From Pleomorphomonas sp. (GTDB lineage: Bacteria > Pseudomonadota > Alphaproteobacteria > Rhizobiales > Pleomorphomonadaceae): a stretch of DNA of 64,000 bases. The DNA is taken from assembly GCA_029976075.1 (NCBI GenBank), contig JARKNW010000035.1, positions 62,001 to 126,000 on the forward strand, read 5' to 3'. Shown piece after piece: positions 55,342-63,477 of this stretch (position 1 is the stretch's first letter; each line of letters begins with the position of its first letter). The notes beneath the pieces are model-generated. The model made no database searches and was not told the origin of the DNA. It was given only the letters and a program-made list of their open reading frames with translations. A program made the position numbers and the translations under genes.

Positions 55342-57147
55342 ATGAAAGCACTCCTAGCGTCACTCGCACTAGCTTGGCGCCTTGCCGTTCCGTATTTCAA
55401 GGAAAAGCAAAAAGGCGAACTCGCCTTCCGATGGTTCAAGATTCACCTACAAGAGCGCTGGATTGCCCTCAGCCTTCTCGGGATCATCCTGGCAATCAAC
55501 GTCGGTCAAGTCTATTTAAACGTGCAATATAACGCCTGGTACAATCGTTTCTACACGGCGATGCAGGATCGTAACGGACCGACTTTCTGGTCTGAACTTG
55601 GCTTCTTCACCATCGTTGCCTTCTCGATGATCGCCTCGGGGGTCGTCGAGATCTACCTCACCAGTTGGCTGCGAATCCGCTGGCGCGACTGGATGACCCA
55701 GCGCTTCATCAATCGCTGGCTGGCAAATTCAAACCACTATCGACTCGCAACGAGCTATGGAAAGACGGACAATCCCGACCAGCGCATAGCCGAAGATATC
55801 AGTGATTTCATAACCACCACTCTCAGCATTTTCGTTCAGATCTTCAACACTGTTCTGACGCTCTACGCCTTCAGCAGGGTGTTGTGGGGCATATCCGCGG
55901 CCTTCCCCTATTCCATTGGAAGCTTCGACTTTGCGACTATTCCCGGCTACCTTGTTTGGGCGGCTATTCTGTATTCGATCTTCGGAACCTACCTGACCCA
56001 TCTCATAGGGCGCCCGCTGATCAAGCTGAATTTTCAACAGCAGCATTTCGAGGCCGATTTCCGCTATTCCATGATGCGACTTCGCGAGAACTCCGAGGAG
56101 ATCGCGCTTCTCAAAGGCGAGGCGGCGGAGAAGAAGGTGTTCGCCAATGCGTTCGGTCGCATTGTTGCCAACTGGTACCGCCTGATGGATGCCAATCGGA
56201 ATCTACGGACTTTCACCAGTTTCTACGATCAATTCTCTGTCGTCTTCCCCTTCCTGATGCTGGCCCCGGCCTATTTCATCGCCGGATCGACCATGCAGCT
56301 TGGCATCCTCATCCAGACGTCGCAGGCCTTTGGACAGGTACAAGGGAATTTCTCTATCTTTGTTTCGCTCTACGGAGCGATCGCCAACTGGAAAGCAGTC
56401 CTCGACCGTCTCACCACCTTCGAACGGGCAATGTCGGCCGCCGAGGTCGATGCGGCCAAGCCCGGCGTTGCCATCAAGCCGATCGCTGGCGCGGCGATCG
56501 TTGCCGACGGTGCCGTCGTCTCCTTGCCAGACGGCCGACCGCTTGTTCGCCTCGACGGCGCGGTCTTTGGGAAGGGCAAGTCAGTGCTGATCTCGGGACC
56601 ATCGGGCGCCGGCAAAACTTCGGTCTTCCGGGCACTGGCCGGCATTTGGCCGTTTGGCACCGGTGAGGTCGGCATCCCCGAGGGCGCGCGCGTCATGGTG
56701 TTGCCGCAGACTGCCTACCTGCCGCTCGGTACCTTGCGCGACGCGCTGGCGTATCCGAACTCGGCCGACATGCAGGATGATGCTCGCGTTCGGGACGTTC
56801 TGTCCGCCGTTGGGCTTGGCGCCTTTGCAGATCGACTGGACGATCTCTCCGAAGGGCCAAACCTTGCCGCACGCCTCTCCGGCGGTGAACAGCAACGTGT
56901 CGCCATCGCCAGAGCCATCCTAGCCGAGCCCGACTTCCTGCTGCTCGACGAGGCCACGGCCTCTCTCGACGAGGCCTCGGAAGAGTCGCTCTACCAACTG
57001 CTCAGGAAGCGATTGCCGAAGACCGCCATCGTCTCGATAGGCCATCGCTCTTCGCTCCGTCCGTTGCACGATGAGCTCGTTGAACTTCGGAAGCAGGAGG
57101 AGGGACCTTTCGTGCTCGGGGTCGCGACGCCCATAGCTCCTGCCTGA
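55342..57147 (+). CDS. ABC transporter permease-ATPase of the SbmA/BacA-like type
   Basis: A 601-residue half-transporter fusing an SbmA/BacA-type membrane domain to an ATPase. The membrane part has ALSLLGIILAINVGQVYLNVQYNAWYNRFYTA, and WMTQRFINRWLANSNHYRL plus NPDQRIAEDISDF, the family signature. The ATPase has Walker A ISGPSGAGKTSVFRAL, signature LSGGEQQRVAIARAIL, Walker B FLLLDEATASLDEA and the switch His in IVSIGHRSS. Relatives import cobalamin or antimicrobial peptides, or affect very-long-chain fatty acids; substrate here unknown. ATG 55342 is preferred over 55258. A strong terminator follows. Confidence 0.9.
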   Translation: MKALLASLALAWRLAVPYFKEKQKGELAFRWFKIHLQERWIALSLLGIILAINVGQVYLNVQYNAWYNRFYTAMQDRNGPTFWSELGFFTIVAFSMIASGVVEIYLTSWLRIRWRDWMTQRFINRWLANSNHYRLATSYGKTDNPDQRIAEDISDFITTTLSIFVQIFNTVLTLYAFSRVLWGISAAFPYSIGSFDFATIPGYLVWAAILYSIFGTYLTHLIGRPLIKLNFQQQHFEADFRYSMMRLRENSEEIALLKGEAAEKKVFANAFGRIVANWYRLMDANRNLRTFTSFYDQFSVVFPFLMLAPAYFIAGSTMQLGILIQTSQAFGQVQGNFSIFVSLYGAIANWKAVLDRLTTFERAMSAAEVDAAKPGVAIKPIAGAAIVADGAVVSLPDGRPLVRLDGAVFGKGKSVLISGPSGAGKTSVFRALAGIWPFGTGEVGIPEGARVMVLPQTAYLPLGTLRDALAYPNSADMQDDARVRDVLSAVGLGAFADRLDDLSEGPNLAARLSGGEQQRVAIARAILAEPDFLLLDEATASLDEASEESLYQLLRKRLPKTAIVSIGHRSSLRPLHDELVELRKQEEGPFVLGVATPIAPA

Positions 57148-57186
57148 CAGAGATAGGCAATCTCATAGATACCTGAACGGCGCTTT

Positions 57187-57229
57187 GCGACGCATTGTTT
57201 CTTCATCAGGAACAATGCGTCGCTTTTTT
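57187..57229 (+). terminator. Rho-independent terminator after the ABC transporter
   Basis: The perfect 13-bp stem GCGACGCATTGTT (57187-57199) and AACAATGCGTCGC (57211-57223) has an 11-base loop, followed by TTTTTT. It is among the strongest terminators in the window. Confidence 0.95.
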
Positions 57230-57321
57230 CATGTCTATGCCGGAAACGAATGCGTAGCTATACGGACAGCAACGGCGTCAGGCGATGCCGCCCGATGTTT
57301 CTCGAATATGGGATATCCGAC

Positions 57322-57738
57322 ATGGACAGCATCAAGGCCCCGGCCCTGCTCGCCGGACGTATTCTTCTCTCCATTCTCTTCATCACCTCCGGCTGGGGCA
57401 AGATCGTCGGCTACGCCGGCACCGCCGGCTACATGCAGGCGATGGGCGTACCGTCCATCCTGCTGCCACTGGTCATCCTCACCGAGTTCGGCGGCGGTCT
57501 CGCCATCCTCGTCGGCCTCCAGACGCGCATCGTATCCTTCCTTCTGGCCGGGTTCTGCGTCATTGCCGGCTACCTGTTCCATTACAAGGCGATCAGCGGC
57601 ACCGCCGGCCAGGAGATGATGGACATGATGAACTGGTTGGCCTTCATGAAGAACATCACCATTGCCGGCGGCTTTCTCACGCTGCTCGGCTCTGGCGCCG
57701 GTGCATTGTCGGTCGATGCCAAGCTCGGCAAGGCCTGA
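57322..57738 (+). CDS. DoxX family membrane protein
   Basis: A 138-residue inner-membrane protein with four helices: [66 protein letters not shown] and [15 protein letters not shown]. The DoxX/SURF4-like family is often linked to redox or thiol stress, but activity is not known. ATG 57322 starts at the conserved region; 57250 or 57295 are possible but add polar residues. Confidence 0.87.
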   Translation: MDSIKAPALLAGRILLSILFITSGWGKIVGYAGTAGYMQAMGVPSILLPLVILTEFGGGLAILVGLQTRIVSFLLAGFCVIAGYLFHYKAISGTAGQEMMDMMNWLAFMKNITIAGGFLTLLGSGAGALSVDAKLGKA

Positions 57739-57752
57739 TCGAACGACACAAC

Positions 57753-57800
57753 CGAAAGGGCGGCGGGCAGCCTTCGCGCCTGCTTCGCCTTGCCCTTTCG
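57753..57800 (+). promoter_or_regulatory. Long hairpin between doxX and hisS
   Basis: CGAAAGGGC (57753-57761) pairs perfectly with GCCCTTTCG (57792-57800). The loop contains a partial inner stem (GGCGGGCAG against CTGCTTCGCC). No T-run follows. With the next hairpin it forms a tandem pair in the 155 bases between doxX and hisS. It could aid termination of doxX or be part of the hisS leader. Confidence 0.5.
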
Positions 57801-57819
57801 GCGCTTATCGATTACTTGG

Positions 57820-57846
57820 AAACCCGCGCGCCCCGCTCGCGGGTTT
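57820..57846 (+). terminator. Second hairpin upstream of hisS, possible terminator
   Basis: AAACCCGCG (57820-57828) pairs perfectly with CGCGGGTTT (57838-57846) around a 9-base loop. The sequence after it (TCGCGCGTTTTGG) has a short T-run only. It lies 48 bases before the hisS start. Confidence 0.55.
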
Positions 57847-57893
57847 TCGCGCGTTTTGGCCTGTTACGGCCGCTATTTCAGGGCACAGGACTG

Positions 57894-59387
57894 ATGTCGG
57901 ATTATCTCAAGGCGCGCCTGCCGCGCGGTCTCGTCGATCGTACCCCCGCCGAACTCAAGGCGACTGAGGCCATGATCGAGACCATCCGACATACTTACGA
58001 GATCTATGGCTTCGAGCCGGTGGAGACGCCGCTCATCGAGTATACGGATGCGCTCGGCAAGTTCCTTCCAGATCAGGACCGGCCGAACGAAGGGGTCTTT
58101 TCCTTCCAGGACGACGATGAGCAGTGGCTTTCGCTGCGCTACGATCTTACGGCGCCCCTTGCCCGCTTCTATGCCGAGAACCATGAGAAGCTGCCGAAGC
58201 CTTATCGTAGCTACCGCAATGGCTGGGTCTTCCGCAACGAAAAGCCCGGTCCCGGTCGTTTCCGTCAGTTCATGCAGTTCGACGCCGATACCGTTGGCGC
58301 CCCATCGGTAGCCGCCGATGCCGAGATCTGCATGATGATGGCAGACACCATGGAGGCGCTCGGCCTCAAGGGGCAGTTTGTGGTTCGCGTCAACAACCGC
58401 AAGGTGCTGGACGGCGTGATGGAAGTCATTGGCCTTGCCGGCGACGATAAGGCCGGCACGCGCCTCACCGTGCTTCGTGCCATCGACAAGCTCGACAAGA
58501 TCGGCCCCTCCGGCGTGCGCGACCTGTTGGGCGCCGGTCGCTGGGAGAATCCTGAGGAGAAGTCTGGCGATTTCACCAAGGGCGCGGGCCTGTCGACCGA
58601 GGCGGCCGACGTGGTGCTCGCCTTCGTTGCCAGCGGCGCCGACAGCGCGGCGGATACCGTTTCCAATCTCGGCAAGCTGGTGACCGGCAGCGTTCGCGGC
58701 AGCGAGGGTGTCGAGGAACTGAAGCTGATCGCCAACCTCGTCGAGGCTGCCGGCTACGCGGATCGCGTCAGGATCGACCCGTCGGTAGTGCGCGGCCTCG
58801 AGTATTACACTGGGCCGGTGTTCGAGGCGGAACTCACCTTCGAGGTGAACGGCGACGATGGTCGCCCCGTGCGCTTTGGTTCGGTGGGAGGCGGCGGTCG
58901 TTATGACGGGCTGGTCGGCCGCTTCCTCAAGGAGCCGGTGCCGGCCACCGGGTTCTCGATCGGTGTCTCGCGCCTGATGGCGGCACTCCGGACGCTCGGC
59001 AAGATGGGTGTCGACAAGGTCAGCGGCCCGGTGTGCGTTCTGGTCATGGACAAGGGCCCGGAAGCACTCGCCGGCTACCAGAAGATGGTGTCGGAACTCC
59101 GCGCCGCCGGCATTGCTGCCGAAATGTATCTCGGCGCATCGGGCATGAAGGCGCAGATGAAATACGCCGACCGCCGCAATGCACCCTGCGTCATCATCGA
59201 AGGCTCCAACGAGCGTGACGCGGGCATCGTTCAGATCAAGGATCTTGCCCTCGGCAAGGAGCTGTCCGCAGGTATCACCGATAACGCCGAATGGCGCGCG
59301 GCGCGCCCGGCTCAGAAGGAAGTCGCTCGCGCCAACCTCATTGCCGAGGTGAAAGCCATCGTCGAAGCGGCTGGAGGCGCGGCATGA
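57894..59387 (+). CDS. hisS: Histidyl-tRNA synthetase
   Basis: HisRS charges tRNA-His. The 497-residue class II enzyme has [35 protein letters not shown], motif 2 [45 protein letters not shown] and [17 protein letters not shown]. It is longer than E. coli HisRS (424) and of the divergent type found in Hyphomicrobiales. The reading frame is open well upstream by chance, but ATG 57894 begins the family sequence. The stop overlaps hisZ (ATGA). Confidence 0.96.
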   Translation: MSDYLKARLPRGLVDRTPAELKATEAMIETIRHTYEIYGFEPVETPLIEYTDALGKFLPDQDRPNEGVFSFQDDDEQWLSLRYDLTAPLARFYAENHEKLPKPYRSYRNGWVFRNEKPGPGRFRQFMQFDADTVGAPSVAADAEICMMMADTMEALGLKGQFVVRVNNRKVLDGVMEVIGLAGDDKAGTRLTVLRAIDKLDKIGPSGVRDLLGAGRWENPEEKSGDFTKGAGLSTEAADVVLAFVASGADSAADTVSNLGKLVTGSVRGSEGVEELKLIANLVEAAGYADRVRIDPSVVRGLEYYTGPVFEAELTFEVNGDDGRPVRFGSVGGGGRYDGLVGRFLKEPVPATGFSIGVSRLMAALRTLGKMGVDKVSGPVCVLVMDKGPEALAGYQKMVSELRAAGIAAEMYLGASGMKAQMKYADRRNAPCVIIEGSNERDAGIVQIKDLALGKELSAGITDNAEWRAARPAQKEVARANLIAEVKAIVEAAGGAA

Positions 59388-60520
59388 CTGACGCCATCCA
59401 GATCGCTATCGACAGTTTCAGGGCCGCCGGCTTCACCGCCATCGACGTGCCTGTTCTCCTGCCAATGGAGGACTTCGTCCGCATATCCGGCGAAGAGTTC
59501 CGGCGCCGCATCTTCGTGACCTCTTCGAACAACGGGCACGACTGGTGCCTTCGACCGGAGTTCACCATTCCGGTCGTGCGTACCATGCTGGCCGCAGAAC
59601 CGGCCGGTGGCCGCTTCAGCTATTCCGGCCGCGTTTTCCGAAACGGCCGCCCCGGCGAGGCCGACGAGGTTTGGCAGGTTGGTGGCGAGATTCTTGGCGA
59701 CCATGACCCGGTCGCCACCGACGCCGCCGCTCTTGCCCATGCCGTGGCGATCACTGCCGCCTGCGGGGCGCCCCATCAGCGCATCATCGTCGGTGACGTG
59801 GCCCTTTTCTCGGCGTTGCTGGCGGCGCTTGAAATTCCTCCGGCTTGGCGAGCCCGCCTCACCGCGCTGTTCGGCGAGCCGGAGAAGATAGCCGACACGC
59901 TTGCGCGTCTCGAACAGCGCCGTTTCGGCTTTCCGGGCTTTGCGGCGCATGCCGAGATCATCGAAGCCCTCTCGGCCTTCCCGGCCGAGAAGGTCGGGCA
60001 GCTCTTTGCCGATATCCTGTCGATTGCCGGCGTGAAGACGGTTGGCGGCCGCACCACTGGCGAGATCGCGGAGCGAGTGCTTGAGCAGGCCCTGCTGGCC
60101 GCCTCCGACGGCGTGCCGACGGAAACCATCGCGGCCATTTCCGACTTCATGTCGATGCAGGACGAAAATGGTGGAGACCTGTCGATTGCCGATGGCGTTC
60201 TACGCCTCGAAGCCTTGTCGAGCCGCATCGGCGATCGTCCATCCTTCCGCGCCGCTGTCGACCGCTTCAAGGCGCGCGTTGCAGCCTTTGCAGCGCTCGG
60301 CGTCGATCTGACGACGCTACACTATGCTGCCGGTTTCGGCCGGCGCCTCGGCTACTACGACGGCTTTGTGTTCGATATCCACGATGCGAACCGCATCGAG
60401 GTGGGACAGGTCAGCGGCGGCGGGCGGTACGACGGCCTGGTCCGCCACTTCAAGGCCGCCGAGGCGGTCAAGGCGGTCGGCTTCGCCGTCTGGCCCGAAC
60501 GCTTCCGGAGGGCGTCATGA
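59384..60520 (+). CDS. hisZ: ATP phosphoribosyltransferase regulatory subunit
   Basis: HisZ is a HisRS-like protein without aminoacylation activity that activates and regulates HisG in histidine synthesis. The 378 residues keep the HisRS fold ([56 protein letters not shown], and [15 protein letters not shown]). It lacks the full HisRS anticodon domain. It overlaps hisS upstream and hisG downstream by 4 bases each, so the three genes are translationally coupled. Confidence 0.95.
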   Translation: MTDAIQIAIDSFRAAGFTAIDVPVLLPMEDFVRISGEEFRRRIFVTSSNNGHDWCLRPEFTIPVVRTMLAAEPAGGRFSYSGRVFRNGRPGEADEVWQVGGEILGDHDPVATDAAALAHAVAITAACGAPHQRIIVGDVALFSALLAALEIPPAWRARLTALFGEPEKIADTLARLEQRRFGFPGFAAHAEIIEALSAFPAEKVGQLFADILSIAGVKTVGGRTTGEIAERVLEQALLAASDGVPTETIAAISDFMSMQDENGGDLSIADGVLRLEALSSRIGDRPSFRAAVDRFKARVAAFAALGVDLTTLHYAAGFGRRLGYYDGFVFDIHDANRIEVGQVSGGGRYDGLVRHFKAAEAVKAVGFAVWPERFRRAS

Positions 60521-61506
60521 CCGAACCGTTGATCGTTGCCGTGCCATCCAAGGGTCGGCTCCAGGAACAGACGCTCGCCTTCTTCGAGCGGTCCGGCCTG
60601 CCCATCCGACAGGCGCGCGGTGCCCGCGATTACTTCGGCACCATCGACGGCCTGAAGGGCGTCGAGGTGCAATTTCGTTCGGCATCGGAAATCGCCCGTG
60701 AAATCGGCGCAGGCAACGTGCATCTAGCCGTCACCGGCATCGATCTTTTGCACGAGACGCTGGGCGGCGACGATGGCACGCGCGTGGTCGCCGAGGAAGC
60801 CCCCTATCCCGCCCATGTCGTGACGCGACTGGGCTTCGGCCGTGCCGATGTCGTCGTGGCAGTACCGCAGGCCTGGCTCGACGTGCAGACGATGGCCGAC
60901 CTCGCCGACGTGGCGGCTCGCTTCCGCCTGAAGCACTACCGCCCCATGCGCGTCGCCACGAAGTATGTCGCCCTGACGCGTCGCTTCCTCACCGCCCACG
61001 GCGTTCATGATTACCTGATCGTCGAAAGTCCAGGAGCGACGGAGGGAGCCCCGGCTGCCGGCACTGCCGAGCTGATTGTCGATATCACCTCGACGGGTCA
61101 GACGCTGGTCGAGAATGGCCTCAAGATCATCGACGACGGCGTCATCATGCGCTCGGAAGCCGCGCTGGCCGCCTCGCTTGCGGCCCCTTGGACAGAGGCC
61201 GCCCGCTCAGCCTGCCGGGGAATGCTCATCCGCATCGCAGCCGACGATAGGGCACGCTCCGTGCGTCGGATCGATGCCGTCATACAACCGTCGTCGGTGC
61301 TGCCGGACGAGCTCAGGTCGCGGCCCGACCTGACGCTCCTGTCGCTCCATGACGAGGGTCTCAGCCTTCTTGTTCCGAAAGCCCACGCGCAAACCGAGGC
61401 CGAGATGCTGATCGCCCGCGGCGCCACGACCGCCATCGTCTCCTCGGTCGAATATGTCTTCGAGGCGAAGAACGCGCTCTATGAGAAGCTAGTGGAGCGA
61501 ATTTGA
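60517..61506 (+). CDS. hisG: ATP phosphoribosyltransferase (HisG)
   Basis: HisG condenses ATP and PRPP in the first step of histidine synthesis. VAVPSKGRLQEQTLAFFERSG, then LAVTGIDLLHE, then DVVVAVPQAWLDVQTM and RVATKYVALTRRFL form the catalytic part. ELIVDITSTGQTLVENGLKII is the PRPP signature (E-x3-D-x2-S/T-T-G). At 329 residues it is about 100 longer than the usual HisZ-dependent short form, with a C-terminal extension (from about residue 230), though HisZ is present. The start overlaps the hisZ stop. Confidence 0.95.
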   Translation: MTEPLIVAVPSKGRLQEQTLAFFERSGLPIRQARGARDYFGTIDGLKGVEVQFRSASEIAREIGAGNVHLAVTGIDLLHETLGGDDGTRVVAEEAPYPAHVVTRLGFGRADVVVAVPQAWLDVQTMADLADVAARFRLKHYRPMRVATKYVALTRRFLTAHGVHDYLIVESPGATEGAPAAGTAELIVDITSTGQTLVENGLKIIDDGVIMRSEAALAASLAAPWTEAARSACRGMLIRIAADDRARSVRRIDAVIQPSSVLPDELRSRPDLTLLSLHDEGLSLLVPKAHAQTEAEMLIARGATTAIVSSVEYVFEAKNALYEKLVERI

Positions 61507-61579
61507 CATTTGAGTCCCACGCGACATAGGGCTCGAGTTCAAACATCAACTTCAGAAGCTTAATAGAACCAACAACTTG

Positions 61580-61656
61580 CTAGCGGTTCTCATGACTCCG
61601 ACATTTGCTCCGAGGATCGTATCGGGTGGATACAAATGTCGGAGTCGAACCACTAG
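61580..61656 (+). repeat. Palindromic intergenic repeat, copy 3 (after hisG)
   Basis: The left arm 61580-61607 begins CTAGCGGTTC, has the 4-base insertion TCAT, then GACTCCGACATTTG. The right arm 61633-61656 begins CAAATGTCGGAGTC and ends GAACCACTAG. Apart from the insertion and one mismatch the arms are perfect complements, about 24 bp, with a 25-base loop. It is the best-preserved of three copies and lies between the convergent hisG and tag genes. Confidence 0.85.
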
Positions 61657-61717
61657 AGGCCAAGTCAGGCTGACCGAGCCATAAGTCGCGGAGCCCCCTC
61701 TCTTGGCATGGCTCCCG

Positions 61718-62338
61718 TCAGCTCGGCCGCACAAAGAGGGCGCGATCCTTCTCGACGGCATCGCGCACGTCGCATCCCTCGAGATGGTCGTTGACGAGCC
61801 CCATGGCTTGCATGAAGGCGTAGACCGTCGTCGGTCCGACGAAACTCCAGCCTCGCTTGCGAAGCTCCTTGGAGAGAGCGGTCGACTCCGCCGTCTTCGG
61901 CTGGATGTCGCTCATCGTGAAGACGGCGGGGCGGCTTTCCGGAGCGGGTTCGAAACGCCAGATGAACGAGGCGAGCGACCCGGCCTCAGCCTGAAGTTCC
62001 AGTGCACGTCGGGCGTTGTTGATCGTCGAGACGATCTTGCCACGATGACGGACGATGCCGGCATCGCCCACCAGCCGCTCGACATCGGCATCGGTGAAGG
62101 CGGCAACGGTCGGAATGTCGAAGCCGGCGAAGGCAGCACGGAAATTCTCGCGCTTTCTCAAGATGGTGATCCAGGCGAGGCCCGACTGGAAACCTTCAAG
62201 GCATAGCTTTTCGAAGAGACGCGTGTCGTCCGAGACCGGTCTTCCCCATTCCTCGTCGTGATAGCGACGATAAAGCGGATCGTTGCCCGCCCAGAAGCAG
62301 CGCTTGATACCGTCTTCGCCAGTGATGATGCCGTCCAT
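61718..62338 (-). CDS. tag: DNA-3-methyladenine glycosylase I
   Basis: Tag removes 3-methyladenine from alkylated DNA. In 206 residues the zinc ligands are visible as Cys in IKRCFWAG, His in RRYHDEEWGRP, and His and Cys in VNDHLEGCDVRD. LFEKLCLEGFQSGLAWITILRKRENFRAAF is the family signature carrying the catalytic Glu, and RGWSFVGPTTVYAFMQAMG completes the helix-hairpin-helix fold. Length and motifs are typical. It converges with hisG across the repeat copy. Confidence 0.96.
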   Translation of the reverse strand: MDGIITGEDGIKRCFWAGNDPLYRRYHDEEWGRPVSDDTRLFEKLCLEGFQSGLAWITILRKRENFRAAFAGFDIPTVAAFTDADVERLVGDAGIVRHRGKIVSTINNARRALELQAEAGSLASFIWRFEPAPESRPAVFTMSDIQPKTAESTALSKELRKRGWSFVGPTTVYAFMQAMGLVNDHLEGCDVRDAVEKDRALFVRPS

Positions 62339-62458
62339 GCCGTTCGCCCCGCCATAATGCTACTGGCGAGACCTTAGCGACGTTGGCCGCCCTGAAGTGG
62401 CAGCAGCAAAAACGGCGGCCGGATTCCGGCCGCCGCAAACCATCCCATCGAAAGCTTT

Positions 62459-63163
62459 TCAGGCGAACAGCGCGTCAATGTCGTCCTGCGTTGCGCGATC
62501 GGCGGTGGGCAGTGCCGGACCGTTGAGAAGCGCGGCGTCACCGACGCGGCGGAGCGATTCATCGGCTTCGATCGAGTTGAAGGCTTCCATGCCACCCCAG
62601 ATTTCCATCATCCGGTTGACGCGGTCTTCAATGAAACGAAGGACATTGACGACCTTGGTGATGCGCTGTCCGGTGAGGTCCTGGAAGTTGCAAGCCTCAT
62701 AAATCGCGAGCACGCGCTCCTGGATGTCGGCGGCCATCGCCTGGCGATCACCCTTGAGATGGGCGACGAGGTTGTTGGCATCGTCGTCGATCTTTTCCAC
62801 AGCCGACAGAATGTTCTCCGTCGCCTGCTCCGTACCTCTGACCACGGCATCGAGCTCATCGGTGACGCGGCTCATGTCCTCGCCCTTGAAGCCTGAGACG
62901 TGCAGGCTGGCAATTTCCTGCTTGGTGCGTGAAATCGCTTCCTGAATGGTTTCCATTTCCGTCTTCAGCTTGTAGGCCTCGGTGAACTGCTTCTGGTAAT
63001 CCGCGATGATGTCCTTGCTGATCTCCTGATGCGGCTTGACCAGCTTCTTGATCTCGCTGAGTTCATGGAGGATCGCGTCCGCACCAAAGCCGGTTGCCTG
63101 CTCAGACACCGCCCCGACGCCAAGCATAGCTTCGATTCGATAAGCCTTGCGAGCCAACGCCAT
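62459..63163 (-). CDS. CheZ-like protein phosphatase (second copy)
   Basis: A 234-residue helical protein with the CheZ catalytic signature IYEACNFQDLTGQRITKVV, as in the first copy at 37.8 kb. A longer helical region precedes it, beginning MALARKAYRIEAMLGVG. The C-terminus ends TQDDIDALFA, like SQDDVDAFF in the first copy. ATG 63163 has AGGAG 7 bases upstream; the frame running to 63475 is not conserved. It probably dephosphorylates a CheY-type protein. No cheY lies beside it. Confidence 0.85.
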   Translation of the reverse strand: MALARKAYRIEAMLGVGAVSEQATGFGADAILHELSEIKKLVKPHQEISKDIIADYQKQFTEAYKLKTEMETIQEAISRTKQEIASLHVSGFKGEDMSRVTDELDAVVRGTEQATENILSAVEKIDDDANNLVAHLKGDRQAMAADIQERVLAIYEACNFQDLTGQRITKVVNVLRFIEDRVNRMMEIWGGMEAFNSIEADESLRRVGDAALLNGPALPTADRATQDDIDALFA

Positions 63164-63477
63164 ATTCCACTCCTCGCATCCGCGGCAGAAAGGTTTCGCT
63201 CGATCATGCGACGCCGCTGAGTTGCTAAACTCTAGGGCTAGGCGGTTAACAACGCGTATGTTGGAAACAATGCCAGAGAAAAATTCGTCCGGAGTTTCAT
63301 ATAGTTGCCAGCTTTCTAGATACCTTTTCTTAACCATGCCGGCAAATCGGTCAAATTGAAGGGAATGGGGTCGCATCTCGTTCACCATTCCTAGAGCGCC
63401 CTCTCCTAGCCTTGTTCTCGGTGCGCGGACAGCCGGATTGCTGACCGTGCCATACCGATCAACCGAGGTTCCCACCG
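63164..63477. other. Gene-free divergent promoter region
   Basis: These 314 bases separate the second cheZ from the L,D-transpeptidase gene. The part from 63220 to 63360 is AT-rich for this genome and should hold the divergent promoters, but I cannot place -35/-10 boxes with confidence. No RNA gene, repeat copy or conserved short protein is visible. Confidence 0.45.

Noticed and set aside
57285..57893. A 200-residue N-terminal extension of HisRS in the open frame
   Set aside because: It is a shadow of doxX in another frame. It includes the intergenic hairpins and has no HisRS-like sequence, which begins at ATG 57894.
61580..61656. tRNA gene suggested by GGTTCGACTCC
   Set aside because: Only the T-arm-like segment is present; no acceptor stem, D-arm, anticodon arm or CCA, and the sequence is explained by the palindromic repeat.
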